The notes: generated by a model not told the origin, from the letters alone. Positions 17,048 through 26,018 are shown, counted from the first letter of the stretch. The stretch: DNA of 64,000 nucleotides from Alicyclobacillus tolerans (GCF_021739485.1 NZ_JAJFNK010000001.1:366039-430038), one strand, 5' to 3'. Made by a program: numbers and translations.

Positions 17048-18280
17048 GTGGGGGATAAATTGGAGATTCTTGAGAGCGGCAGCGTGACCAGCCCAAAAGG
17101 TTTTCTGGCAGCTGGGCAACACGTTGGAATTAAAAAGCAGGACAAAGACCTAGCACTCATTTACAGTCAAGTGCCTGCTGTAACTGCGGGGGCGTTTACG
17201 ACCAACGTCATTCAGGCGGCTCCGGTTACCTGGTCCAGGCAGGTTGTCCAGCGGCAACAGGCACAGGCGATTGTTGTAAACAGCGGCAATGCCAACGCAT
17301 GTACAGGAACCCGGGGAGACGAACACGCAGCCTGGATGGCCGATGCTGCCGGGCGCCGTTTGGGTGTAGAGGCAAATCAAGTCTTGGTCGCTTCAACCGG
17401 TGTCATCGGTGTACCGCTTCCGATTGAGGTGGTGCTTGCCGGGATCGAGAACACAGCAGAGCTGTTGGCGGATTCCGTAGCGGCTGGTTTGGAGGCGGCG
17501 CAGGCCATTCGGACAACGGACACCATGAGTAAGCATACAGCCGTGAAGGTTCAGTTGAGCACGGGTACAGTAACGGTTGGAGGAATTGCAAAAGGGTCTG
17601 GCATGATTCACCCAAACATGGCGACCATGTTGTCTTTTATCACCACGGATGCGGCCATCAACCCAGAGCTTTTGAGCAAGGCGCTGCGCGAGAGCACGGC
17701 CGGATCGTACAACATGATCTCGGTCGACGGCGACACGAGTACAAACGACATGGTGGTGGCACTGGCCAACGGCATGGCGGAAAACAAGCCAATTGATTCG
17801 GAAGATGAAGACTATCAGCGGTTTTTCGAAGCGCTGCACACTGTGAATACTTATCTGGCCCAGCAGATTGTGAGGGACGGAGAAGGAGCGACCAAATTTC
17901 TTGAAGTGCGCGTTCAAGGGGCTCGGGATGATGAATCTGCCCGCAAATTGGCCAAGTCCGTCATCACGTCCAACCTTGTCAAAACCGCCTTTTTTGGGGA
18001 AGATGCCAATTGGGGAAGAATTGTGGCCGCACTGGGTTACGCGGGAGTGGAATTTGCCCCCAGCGAAGTCGGCATCGTGGTGGAAAGCGCAAAGGGAACG
18101 CTGAATTTGCTTCGAAACGGAGAGCCTCTTGAATTCGACGAGGCCGCGGCACAGCGGATCCTGCACGAGCGCGACATCCAGATTTTCGCGACGGTTGGCC
18201 AGGGCTTTGGCAAGGCCGTGGCTTGGGGCTGCGACTTCAGTTACGATTACGTAAAAATTAATGGCAGCTACCGGACGTAA
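17048..18280 (+). CDS. argJ: ArgJ, glutamate N-acetyltransferase / N-acetylglutamate synthase
   Basis: A 410-residue ArgJ. It transfers the acetyl group from N-acetylornithine to glutamate and, when bifunctional, makes N-acetylglutamate from acetyl-CoA, in cytoplasmic arginine biosynthesis. The precursor self-cleaves at the conserved A-T-M-L site, visible in IHPNMATMLSFITTDA: the Thr becomes the N-terminal nucleophile of the beta chain. VTSPKGFLAAG and the GEDANWGRI motif are also typical. GTG 17048 is used, but TTG 17060 behind GGTGGGGG is equally likely. No argC, argB or argD is adjacent, which is unusual because argJ is normally in an argCJBD cluster. A putative ARG box lies upstream. Confidence 0.95.
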   Translation: MGDKLEILESGSVTSPKGFLAAGQHVGIKKQDKDLALIYSQVPAVTAGAFTTNVIQAAPVTWSRQVVQRQQAQAIVVNSGNANACTGTRGDEHAAWMADAAGRRLGVEANQVLVASTGVIGVPLPIEVVLAGIENTAELLADSVAAGLEAAQAIRTTDTMSKHTAVKVQLSTGTVTVGGIAKGSGMIHPNMATMLSFITTDAAINPELLSKALRESTAGSYNMISVDGDTSTNDMVVALANGMAENKPIDSEDEDYQRFFEALHTVNTYLAQQIVRDGEGATKFLEVRVQGARDDESARKLAKSVITSNLVKTAFFGEDANWGRIVAALGYAGVEFAPSEVGIVVESAKGTLNLLRNGEPLEFDEAAAQRILHERDIQIFATVGQGFGKAVAWGCDFSYDYVKINGSYRT

Positions 18281-18306
18281 TGGCAGCTGCCAGACCGGGT
18301 TTGAGT

Positions 18307-18483
18307 TTAAGTTTGGGGACGGCTTTGCGAGTTCCCGGACGATTCAATTTCGTTTTGATAAGCGACCAAAACGATGTTTTCGTCCGTGGCCGCGCGCAGT
18401 TCGGACTCCAATTGTTGGACGCGATGAAGCAGCTCTGGGTTTAACTCGGCTGGCGGAAAGTTGTCGCTGGACGCTGCAGGCAT
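18307..18483 (-). CDS. Small hypothetical protein (58 aa)
   Basis: A 58-residue acidic protein. It has a short helix-forming stretch (LLHRVQQLESELRAATDENI) and no membrane segment. The ATG at 18481-18483 is preceded by a near-perfect AAGGAGGT at eight bases, the main reason to believe it. It is antisense to the region between argJ and the hydrolase gene and divergent from the latter. Family not recognised. Confidence 0.55.
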   Translation of the reverse strand: MPAASSDNFPPAELNPELLHRVQQLESELRAATDENIVLVAYQNEIESSGNSQSRPQT

Positions 18484-18612
18484 GGGGTTGGACCTCCTTT
18501 GGCAGTTTGGAACTACGACATGAAACGTGCCCAGATCTTTGCGGTTGTATACGCCAGGCACCGGTACTCGATAGGGGTTTTAGCTTTAGAAACAGTCGGG
18601 GGGAATGGGACA

Positions 18613-19524
18613 GTGCGGACACGGTTTGACGAGGTTGTGGATGTGACGGCAATTGGGAGACCCAATCCTTTGTCCAGCGAAAAGGTTCTGGAGCTTGCGG
18701 GCAGGGAACAGCTTACCCCGTCCAGCCAAGATGAAGAACGGGTTCTTGTGCTTGGGATTGACGTTCAAAATGACTTTATGGAAGGCGGAGCATTGCCTGT
18801 TCCGAATTCGCCCAAGGATGTTGAAAACTTTTCGCGCTTCATCTATCAAAACCTGTCATCCATTACGCGGATCGCGGTGTCCTTGGACACACATCGTCCT
18901 CAACAAATCTTTCATCCAGCGTGGTGGACCGACCGCGACGGCCAACCCCCTAAACCTTTCACGGCGATCCCCGTAGACGCCGTCCGGAAGGGAGAGTGGA
19001 GACCCGTCTACCACCGCGATCAAAGCGTGCAGTACGTGGAAGGCCTGTATCAAGTGGGGCGAAGAGAGTTAGTGATTTGGCCATACCACTGCCTGCAGGG
19101 AACGTTCGGGGCATCCTTAGAGGGACAGTTTGCCAACATGGTCTATTTTCACTCACTGGCTCGCAAGTCCACTCCCTATTACATTGTCAAAGGCCAAGAC
19201 CCCTTTACGGAGATGTACGGCATTGTGCGCCCTGAGTTTGACCCGAATCACTACGTCAATCAAGCCTTGCTTGAAGAACTGTCTCGTTACGACAAAATCG
19301 TGGTGGGAGGGGAAGCCAAATCGCACTGCGTGCTGGAGAGCATCGGGCAAATTCTCGAAGCCTTTGAAGACCGCACCGGTTTTGGCGAACGACTTTATGT
19401 TTTGTCCGATTGCATGAGTCCGATTCCAGGGTTCGAGGAACACACGGAAAAGTTTTTTGAGTCGCTGCAAAACGATCGCGGCGTCCACATCGTAGACTCC
19501 ACGTGGTCTCTAGCCGGTGCATGA
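18613..19524 (+). CDS. Nicotinamidase/isochorismatase-family cysteine hydrolase
   Basis: About 303 residues of the isochorismatase fold. The expected triad is visible: Asp in GIDVQNDFMEGG, and the nucleophilic Cys in VVGGEAKSHCVLES; the catalytic Lys is less certain. Metal-site-like histidines appear in SLDTHRPQQIFHPAWW and the family motif in WPYHCLQGTFGA. The long insert between the Asp and the HCLQGT motif resembles nicotinamidases rather than short isochorismatases, so nicotinamide deamidation in NAD salvage is the likely reaction. GTG 18613 follows a GGGGGG site. An ATG at 18520 would add 31 residues. Confidence 0.8.
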   Translation: MRTRFDEVVDVTAIGRPNPLSSEKVLELAGREQLTPSSQDEERVLVLGIDVQNDFMEGGALPVPNSPKDVENFSRFIYQNLSSITRIAVSLDTHRPQQIFHPAWWTDRDGQPPKPFTAIPVDAVRKGEWRPVYHRDQSVQYVEGLYQVGRRELVIWPYHCLQGTFGASLEGQFANMVYFHSLARKSTPYYIVKGQDPFTEMYGIVRPEFDPNHYVNQALLEELSRYDKIVVGGEAKSHCVLESIGQILEAFEDRTGFGERLYVLSDCMSPIPGFEEHTEKFFESLQNDRGVHIVDSTWSLAGA

Positions 19525-19609
19525 TTCAACCCGACCTGGACAGCCTAAGTCCGGAATCATCCGTAAGAAATTCCGGTCTGCCGGCCGGTCAGCGAGGAGG
19601 ATTTCGAAC

Positions 19610-19807
19610 ATGAAGGACACCCGTTCAGAGCGGACACCCGGTTACTCGTTCCGTCGCATGGATGCGGAAAAAAACGAAAAACACCACTTAGATAATGTGC
19701 ACGTCTACGATGTTCAACAGGACGGGGAACGGGGAATTGACGTTCGCAGCGCGACTGCCGACGACGCGAAGCGAAGAGGAAAGACAAAGCGATCGCCTCT
19801 CGTATGA
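19610..19807 (+). CDS. Small charged hypothetical protein (65 aa)
   Basis: A 65-residue, very hydrophilic protein rich in R, K, D and E, with no hydrophobic core and a basic end (AKRRGKTKRSP). GAGGAGG nine bases before ATG 19610 supports translation. It lies between the hydrolase and the MarR gene. It could be intrinsically disordered or nucleic-acid binding; no family recognised. Confidence 0.5.
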   Translation: MKDTRSERTPGYSFRRMDAEKNEKHHLDNVHVYDVQQDGERGIDVRSATADDAKRRGKTKRSPLV

Positions 19808-20023
19808 ACCCATGAACGGCGGCCAAGAGCGTCAAGAACCAAGTTCGTCTTCATCGCGTTTCAGGCTTCCCGCCCTCGGGAACCTTGGAGCGCGGTTTTT
19901 TCGTTTGCTGCCGAATTCACGGTTGAATTCCACTGCCGAATTTGGGAAATGGCTGTGCTTCCGGTTGATTCCTGAATTCTTCAATTGCTAAAATGAATGT
20001 AATCGGAATCGGGAGTGATAGGG

Positions 20024-20488
20024 ATGGACCCGGCAACCAGGCAGCAGCAGCTGCGGCAGTTGGAGGACCTGATGGCCCGCTTACAGCGGTTGATGCATGT
20101 GCAAGTACAATCGGTCGAACAGGAATTTCATTTGACGACAAGCCAAATTTTTATTCTGCGGTATTTGGACAAGCAGGGGCTGGCCAAGGCGTCGGACATT
20201 GCAAAAGTTGCGGGGCTCAGTCCCGGTGCGGTCACGCAGGTGTGCGACGAGTTGGTCAAGGAAAACTGCGTGGAGCGAAAGCGATCGGATGATGACAGGC
20301 GCGTGGTTCACATTTCGGTGACAGATTATGGCCGGCAACGACTGGAACAAATCCGCCGTGCGCATATCGAAAAGCTCTATAAAGTTTTGACGCGAGTCGG
20401 GAACGATGAAGCCGACGCGTTTATCCGGATCTTAGAGAAGGTCGTTGGGGTTGTGGAGACGGAAGCATTAAAAGGAGATGTGAGGTGA
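20024..20488 (+). CDS. MarR-family transcriptional regulator
   Basis: A 154-residue winged-helix repressor. The N-terminal helix is rich in Q and R; then come TSQIFILRYLDKQGLAKASDIAK, the recognition helix region LSPGAVTQVCDELVKENCVER, and the wing with DDRRVVHISVTDYG, all typical of MarR. ATG 20024 sits eight bases after GGGAG. It heads an apparent operon with the dehydrogenase at 20489 (no gap) and the HAD phosphatase, so it probably regulates that operon. Ligand unknown. Confidence 0.88.
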   Translation: MDPATRQQQLRQLEDLMARLQRLMHVQVQSVEQEFHLTTSQIFILRYLDKQGLAKASDIAKVAGLSPGAVTQVCDELVKENCVERKRSDDDRRVVHISVTDYGRQRLEQIRRAHIEKLYKVLTRVGNDEADAFIRILEKVVGVVETEALKGDVR

Positions 20489-21382
20489 GTTACGACGGAT
20501 AAGATCGGTTGGATTGGTCTTGGAAGCATGGGGGCTTTAATGGCCCAGAACGTCGCGAACGGCGGGTTTTCGGTGACCGCCTATAATCGCACTCGGCGAG
20601 AAGTGGACTTGGGACCTGGCTCCGTTGTAGACAGCGTCGCCGAGGCCGTCGCTGGAGCAGATGCAGTGTTCGTTATGGTTTCGGACGGAGCGGCTGTGCG
20701 GCACGTGTTGTTTGGGCCGGATCAAGCGGCTGACAGCTTAAAAAAAGGCGCTGTCGTGGTGAATATGAGCACCATCGGCGTCGAAGAAACCCGGCAGATT
20801 GCATTAGAACTCGCCAATCTGGGTGTGGACTTCGTAGACGCTCCGGTATCGGGATCGGTTGGACCGGCCAAGACGGGCGACTTGGTCATCTTGGCGGGGG
20901 GCTCGGAGGCCACGGTGAACCAATTGAGACCCGTATTTTTGACCATGGGGAAGACGTTGTTTCATTTGGGACCTATCAGCAGCGGCGCAGCGATGAAGCT
21001 GGTCGTGAATTCGTATCTGGGGCTCACTTTACAAACGGCTTCGGAATGCATGGCCTTGGCCGACAAATCGGGACTAGGGCGAGAAAGATTTCTCGAGGTC
21101 CTGCAGAAGACGGGAATGTGGTCGCCCGTGGTGGGTGCGAAGAAAGCGATGTGGCTTTCTGATGAGTACCCGGCAGCGTTTGCCCTGAAACACATGACCA
21201 AGGACCTTTCCCTCACCTCTGCATTTGCCACCACTCTATCGGTCGGGACACCGGCAATTTTGACGGCACTTGCAACGTTTTTGGCGGCCCAGGCTCAGGG
21301 ACTTGCAGACGAAGACATGGCCGCAGTTGCACAACACATTGCCAGGATGGCAGGGAACGATGACCAGGGCCGTCATTCTTGA
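20489..21382 (+). CDS. 3-hydroxyisobutyrate dehydrogenase-like NAD(P) oxidoreductase, no standard start codon
   Basis: A beta-hydroxyacid dehydrogenase. It has the Rossmann motif KIGWIGLGSMGALMAQ, the substrate signature DAPVSGSVGPAKTGDLVILAGG, and GAAMKLVVNSYLGL with the catalytic Lys. These enzymes oxidise 3-hydroxy acids with NAD(P). The first ATG (20528) lies inside the Rossmann motif, so translation must begin earlier, yet there is no ATG, GTG or TTG in frame after the MarR stop. The natural position, 11 nt after AAAGGAG and directly after the TGA, reads GTT ACG ACG. A GTG-to-GTT change, an ATT/ATC start or a sequence error would explain it. The 3-prime end overlaps the next gene by 23 bp. 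Confidence 0.85.
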   Translation, partial: VTTDKIGWIGLGSMGALMAQNVANGGFSVTAYNRTRREVDLGPGSVVDSVAEAVAGADAVFVMVSDGAAVRHVLFGPDQAADSLKKGAVVVNMSTIGVEETRQIALELANLGVDFVDAPVSGSVGPAKTGDLVILAGGSEATVNQLRPVFLTMGKTLFHLGPISSGAAMKLVVNSYLGLTLQTASECMALADKSGLGRERFLEVLQKTGMWSPVVGAKKAMWLSDEYPAAFALKHMTKDLSLTSAFATTLSVGTPAILTALATFLAAQAQGLADEDMAAVAQHIARMAGNDDQGRHS

Positions 21383-21983
21383 TCGCGACGGTGTCATCAA
21401 CGACCACCGCCGCTTCGTGAACACCAAAGACGATTTTTTTCTGTTCCCAGAGACTCCTGAGGCGATTCGTCTGCTCAACCAAAGCGGGTTTTTGGTGCTC
21501 GTCGCCACGAATCAGGGCGGCGTTGGACTGGGGTACATGACTGAGGAAAACCTCGCGCAAATCCACGAGTACATGTTGAGCCGATTACACGAAGAAGGAG
21601 GTCGAATTGACGATATTGCCGTATGCCCGCATGCGCCGTCCGCCGGGTGCGACTGCCGCAAACCCAAACCTGGACTGTTGCTCGAATTATGGCATCGCCA
21701 CCACTTCGATTTGGAACACAGCTACATGGTCGGGGACCGGGAAACGGACGTCCAAGCCGGCAAAGCGGCTGGGACGAAAACCGTCCTGATTGGACCAGAG
21801 ACCAGTGCTGCCAGCTCCTCTGAATCCACGCGAGCGCCTAGACACGGAACAAAATTCGGGCCTGGGAAAGGACCTGGGAAAGGGCCTGGAAAGAAGACCT
21901 CGGCTGCCGACTTCGTGGCCACAAACATTTTGGACGCCGCTCGCTGGATTGTTCAGGACGCCGTCGTACCGCAACAATCGTAA
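21360..21983 (+). CDS. HAD-IIIA phosphatase (GmhB/histidinol-phosphatase type)
   Basis: A 207-residue HAD phosphatase. It shows the nucleophile loop ILDRDGVIND, motif II VATNQGG, the zinc-binding knuckle CPHAPSAGCDCRKPKPG (C-x-H...C-x-C), and motif III/IV SYMVGDRETDVQAG. This layout fits D-glycero-heptose-1,7-bisphosphate phosphatase (GmhB) and histidinol-phosphatase-type enzymes; the true substrate is unknown. The start overlaps the dehydrogenase gene by 23 bp. Near the C-terminus a low-complexity insert rich in Gly, Pro and Lys (FGPGKGPGKGPGKK) is odd for this family. A 29-bp imperfect duplication spans the stop codon. Confidence 0.82.
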   Translation: MTRAVILDRDGVINDHRRFVNTKDDFFLFPETPEAIRLLNQSGFLVLVATNQGGVGLGYMTEENLAQIHEYMLSRLHEEGGRIDDIAVCPHAPSAGCDCRKPKPGLLLELWHRHHFDLEHSYMVGDRETDVQAGKAAGTKTVLIGPETSAASSSESTRAPRHGTKFGPGKGPGKGPGKKTSAADFVATNILDAARWIVQDAVVPQQS

Positions 21984-22177
21984 AACGTGCCGTCGTACCC
22001 CACGAATCGTAAAACAGCTCTTCTCTTTTTCGGCGTTTCTGCAGGACCGGCAGGATGTACGACTGGATGCCACTGGGGCCTCCTTGGATAAGGCGAAAGA
22101 GGTATGGGCATTCGACCAGCGCCGGACATATGCTGGTGTAAGGTTTTAAGCGCCGGCCTGTGGAGGAGGGAGTACCC

Positions 22178-22555
22178 GTGGGTTTCAACGAATCTGGAAG
22201 CTCCTGGTTCGATTCAGAGAGCTCGTGGTGGATGGACGAATCGATGCATGGCATGTGGGGCAGTTCCGGGATAGCGTGGAAAATGCCCTTCTGGCATTGG
22301 CCCTATTCGCATTGGGATACTGCGTACCTTAGCCCTGTTGGAGGCTATAGTCATAGTGCCGTGGGTCATTTGGTTTTACCGTGGTGGTTAAGGTCGACAC
22401 AGTGGCATGCAACTCATTCCGTGGTGCCGTATCGCTTTTATGATTGGTTCTCTGGAGCTTATCCTCACCTAGGTCCGTATTACCCTGTAGGGTCCCCGGA
22501 TTTAAAATGGATGGACGCATGGAGCATGCAGCCTTACCACGGATTCTGGTCTTAA
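22178..22555 (+). CDS. Tryptophan/aromatic-rich protein of unknown function
   Basis: A 125-residue protein with 15 Trp, 9 Tyr, 6 Phe and 9 His: aromatic residues make up nearly a quarter of it. There are few charged residues and no signal peptide or usual membrane helix. Runs such as WKMPFWHWPYSHW and a PYY-rich C-terminal part stand out. The GTG 22178 start is backed by a long GGAGGAGGGAG. It could be a structural or cross-linked spore-coat-type protein, by analogy with Tyr-rich coat proteins, but this is inference. It lies between the HAD gene and the P5C dehydrogenase gene. Confidence 0.65.
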   Translation: MGFNESGSSWFDSESSWWMDESMHGMWGSSGIAWKMPFWHWPYSHWDTAYLSPVGGYSHSAVGHLVLPWWLRSTQWHATHSVVPYRFYDWFSGAYPHLGPYYPVGSPDLKWMDAWSMQPYHGFWS

Positions 22556-22760
22556 GGCGACGTGAAGCGCCTTTAATGCGACAACCTCGTATCCCCCTGA
22601 AGCAGCATGCAAGGAGACACGGCAAAGAGACATCGCGGAAGGGGTGCAGGTGGCAGAGGTTTGATTTTGAAGCGCTGGGCAAAGTATAAGGGTGTTCATC
22701 ACCTCGACAACCTAAGAACCACGAAAATGCTCAGCGCGTGGTGTGTCAGGAGGAATCCTC

Positions 22761-24305
22761 ATGCAGCACTTTCAAAATCAGCCCTTGACCAACTTTAGTT
22801 CACCGGAAAACCGTCAAAAGATGTTAAGAGCCCTTGAACACGTGTCTCGTCAATTAGGCCGGGAGTATCCCTTGATTGTCGGCGGCCAGCGCGTGATGAC
22901 TGAACGCACCATTCGCTCCATCAACCCGTCGAACAAGGACGAAGTGGTCGGTTTTTCGGCGAAAGCCGATCAGAGTCACGCCGAGGCTGCCATGCAAGCC
23001 GCTCTCCAGGCTTACGAATCGTGGAGCCGCAAATCTTTTCCGGAGCGTGCGAGGTACTTGTTCAAAGCGGCCGCGATCATGAAAACCCGAAGAGATGAAC
23101 TGTCGGCGTGGATGTGTTACGAAGGCGGTAAGACGTGGAATGAAGCAGACGCGGACACTGCGGAAGCCATTGATTTTCTGGAATTTTACGCTCGTGAAGC
23201 CATTCGGTTCGGGGAAGTTCAACCCATCATTGAAATCGAAGGAGAAGATAACGAGCAACACTATATCCCTCTTGGCGTCGGAATCGTGATCCCTCCATGG
23301 AACTTTCCACTTGCCATTCTCACAGGAATGACTTCGGCGGCGGTTGTCTCCGGAAACACGGTCATCCTGAAACCAGCCAGCGCCACACCCATCATCGCAG
23401 CAAAGTTCATGGAAGTCTTTGAGGCTGCAGGCATCCCGGCTGGAGTCATCAATTACCTTCCGGGAAGCGGTGCAGAGATTGGCGATTACTTGACGCAGCA
23501 CCCGCAGACCCGCTTCGTGTCCTTTACGGGATCACGGGATGTGGGTGTGCGGATTTTTGAACTGGCTAGCAAAGTGCAGCCGGGGCAAAAGTGGATCAAG
23601 CGCGTGGTGGCGGAAATGGGAGGGAAGGATGCCATCGTCGTCGACAGAGAAACCGACTTGGAGGCTGCCGCAGCCGCCATTGTTTCGTCGGCATTCGGAT
23701 TTTCGGGGCAAAAGTGTTCGGCGTGTTCCCGGGCGATCCTGCATCGAGACGTGTACGATGAAGTGACCCGTCGAATTGTGGAGTTAACCGGACAACTCCG
23801 AGTCGGGCCTGGAACGGAAGAATCCAGCCATCTCGGTCCAGTGGTGGACGAGGGGGCCTATCACAAAATCCTTGGATATATCGAGACGGGACGTGAGGAA
23901 GGAAAACTGTTGTTTGGAGGAAGTACCGCCCCAGGCAACGGCTACTTCATTCAGCCTACGGTCTTCGGTGATGTCGATCCGATGGCTCGCATCGCTCAGG
24001 AGGAGATTTTTGGTCCGGTTTTAGCCGTCATTCGAGCCAACGACTATGGCGATGCGATACGTATCGCAAACGCTACAGAGTACGGTCTTACGGGTTCGGT
24101 GTTTAGCCGCAACCGGGATCATTTAGAGTTCGCCCGCCAGGAGTTTCACGTGGGGAATTTGTACTTTAACCGCAAGTGCACCGGAGCCTTGGTTGGGGTT
24201 CACCCTTTTGGCGGATTCAATATGTCGGGGACAGATTCCAAAGCGGGGGGACGGGACTATCTATTGCTGTTTACGCAAGCCAAAGCGGTAGCAGAAAAGC
24301 TGTAG
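22761..24305 (+). CDS. rocA: 1-pyrroline-5-carboxylate dehydrogenase (RocA/PruA)
   Basis: A 514-residue aldehyde dehydrogenase of the usual RocA length. It oxidises glutamate gamma-semialdehyde to glutamate with NAD, the last step of proline and arginine breakdown, in the cytoplasm. Seen: PPWNFPLAI, the cofactor loop FTGSRDVG, the general base region VVAEMGGKDAIVV, the catalytic Cys in FSGQKCSACSR, and EEIFGPVLAV. ATG 22761 follows AGGAGG; the frame continues upstream to 22743 without support. No proline dehydrogenase is next to it. Confidence 0.93.
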   Translation: MQHFQNQPLTNFSSPENRQKMLRALEHVSRQLGREYPLIVGGQRVMTERTIRSINPSNKDEVVGFSAKADQSHAEAAMQAALQAYESWSRKSFPERARYLFKAAAIMKTRRDELSAWMCYEGGKTWNEADADTAEAIDFLEFYAREAIRFGEVQPIIEIEGEDNEQHYIPLGVGIVIPPWNFPLAILTGMTSAAVVSGNTVILKPASATPIIAAKFMEVFEAAGIPAGVINYLPGSGAEIGDYLTQHPQTRFVSFTGSRDVGVRIFELASKVQPGQKWIKRVVAEMGGKDAIVVDRETDLEAAAAAIVSSAFGFSGQKCSACSRAILHRDVYDEVTRRIVELTGQLRVGPGTEESSHLGPVVDEGAYHKILGYIETGREEGKLLFGGSTAPGNGYFIQPTVFGDVDPMARIAQEEIFGPVLAVIRANDYGDAIRIANATEYGLTGSVFSRNRDHLEFARQEFHVGNLYFNRKCTGALVGVHPFGGFNMSGTDSKAGGRDYLLLFTQAKAVAEKL

Positions 24306-24707
24306 CTGCTTAACGGAAAGTTTAACCTGCTGAGCGGGCAGACGGTACATTCCAGTGTTTGAGATGCGGTGTTTTGAGCCGGTGTTTGCGGGTCAGTGAG
24401 GGACTAGAGGGGGGCCTTTGCATGGAATCAGAGAGACACTGGTTTCCCAGTGAATCGCCCCCCCTCACCACAGCGCTCTACGATACGCAGCGTATTGCGA
24501 ACATTGCACAAAGGTGCGCCCCCGGGTCGCGGCTCGGCATCGCGCACATTCTGTTCATTCAGGGTGCTGAGGACGCGGGTCCTGGCCTGGCATAGTGCAT
24601 ATTCTGTTCATTTTTGTTACAGATACAGTGCCGTGGGAAGGCGGCTCCATCGGGGTGCTGCCGCCATAGTCAATTGAGCCCTACGAGCACTGGTTCGCCG
24701 CTGCCAA
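24306..24707. other. Intergenic region with a possible small ORF
   Basis: About 400 bp between convergent genes. A 57-codon frame starts at ATG 24422 behind GAGGGGGG, ending 24595, but its sequence is not protein-like enough to call a gene. A 12-bp direct repeat, ATTCTGTTCATT, occurs twice (about 24549 and 24600). No clear terminator with a T-run was found. Confidence 0.35.
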
Positions 24708-26018
24708 TTAACGAATTCGCACCTGAACTGTATTTTCCGACCATCCTGCGCCCGTGCTGTCAGAAGGGCTGCCATTGGGCAGGGGGCTGCTGTTCCCCGG
24801 GGTGTTATACACCGGACTGCCATCTGCCTGGGTCCCGGCTGTTCCATTGTTCGCCGGAGCACTGCTGGGCGGACCACCGTTCGATGGGGCTCCGTTCGAT
24901 GGACTGCCGCTGTTCCCCGGGGTGCTATTTGCCGGACCCCCATTTGCTTGGGATGTTCCATGATAGACTGGCCCTTGTACAGGAGGCACCCAACTCTGAG
25001 TAAAGTTGGGGTCTTGAACGGGGTTTTTCTGTACGGTACCGGACGCAAAGAACTGTTTTGCTACATACTTGGCTTGTTCCGGGTTGACAATCCAAAAACT
25101 TTGGTCGCGCGGTATGTTTGGGTCTGCGTTGTGAAACGAACCAGGCAGGGTCTCGTGAATGATCGGATATCGTTCATACTGTTCTGCATGTGCCGCAATG
25201 TCGCCCACTTCGAGCGCATTCATGTTCGTGTCGATGGTTTTCCACAACTGTTGAATCAGCGACGGAAGCTTGCGGACGTTATGGGCTTCCAATAATTGGC
25301 TGGTTAGCGCGGCGAGAAACTCCTGTTGTCGACCGGTCCTTCCAATGTCTCCCAAGGCATCGTGACGAAAACGAACAAACCCAAGTGCTTGGGCTCCGTC
25401 AAGGGTTTGTTGTCCTGGACGCAGGTTAATGAGGTTATACTGCTTGTCACCGGTATTGTAGTACATCCGTTGCTTGACGTTCACGGTGACTCCGCCGATG
25501 GTATCAATCATATCGACGAGTCCGTTGAACCGGGTTAGGGCGTAATAATCCACTCTTTGGTTCAACAACGACTGAACCAATTGCACCGTGAGTTCTGGTC
25601 CTCCGCGACGCAAGGCTTCGTTAATTTTTGCTGCTGTTCCGTCCGGAAAAACGACTTTGGTGTCGCGCGGAATCGACATCATTTCAATGCGTTTGTTTTG
25701 GTTGTCTAAACTGCATAAGACAATGACGTCAGTATTGCCTACCGCTTCCCCTGGGCGGGAATCCGTCCCGAGCAAAAGAAGATTGACGCGATGGGTTTCG
25801 CTAATGGTCTTTCGGCTGGGCAGTGGGCGGGCTGGTTGCGTATGCCCCTTAAAGTGGTCCAAGGGGGTTCGAAGCACCCGGTAGACACCCGCTGCGGCCA
25901 CGAGGAGTCCAAGTATGATTCCCACTGCAACTGCGCGTTTCACATTCGAACGCCTGCGCGCTTTGGTTGCGGTAATGGGTGGATGGCTGCCGGGATGGTT
26001 CGAGTAGCGGTTTGACAT
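24708..26018 (-). CDS. LytR-CpsA-Psr (LCP) family cell-wall glycopolymer ligase
   Basis: A 436-residue type II membrane protein. It has a basic N-terminus, one helix (AVAVGIILGLLVAAAGVYRV, about 28-48) and an extracellular LCP domain with NLLLLGTDSR, the SIPRDTKVVFP motif (Arg that contacts the pyrophosphate), GGVTVNVKQRM, and LGFVRFRHDALGDIGRTGRQQ. LCP enzymes attach teichoic acids or other glycopolymers from lipid carriers to peptidoglycan. The last 90 residues are a low-complexity N/G/S/P tail with repeated PGNS and PSNG units, probably a wall-spanning linker. A 14-bp tandem repeat lies just upstream. Confidence 0.9.
   Translation of the reverse strand: MSNRYSNHPGSHPPITATKARRRSNVKRAVAVGIILGLLVAAAGVYRVLRTPLDHFKGHTQPARPLPSRKTISETHRVNLLLLGTDSRPGEAVGNTDVIVLCSLDNQNKRIEMMSIPRDTKVVFPDGTAAKINEALRRGGPELTVQLVQSLLNQRVDYYALTRFNGLVDMIDTIGGVTVNVKQRMYYNTGDKQYNLINLRPGQQTLDGAQALGFVRFRHDALGDIGRTGRQQEFLAALTSQLLEAHNVRKLPSLIQQLWKTIDTNMNALEVGDIAAHAEQYERYPIIHETLPGSFHNADPNIPRDQSFWIVNPEQAKYVAKQFFASGTVQKNPVQDPNFTQSWVPPVQGPVYHGTSQANGGPANSTPGNSGSPSNGAPSNGGPPSSAPANNGTAGTQADGSPVYNTPGNSSPLPNGSPSDSTGAGWSENTVQVRIR

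Noticed and set aside
19813..19991. Possible small protein before the MarR gene
   Set aside because: Open for about 59 codons but without a ribosome site and with a biased S/R/F composition; it overlaps the MarR promoter area.
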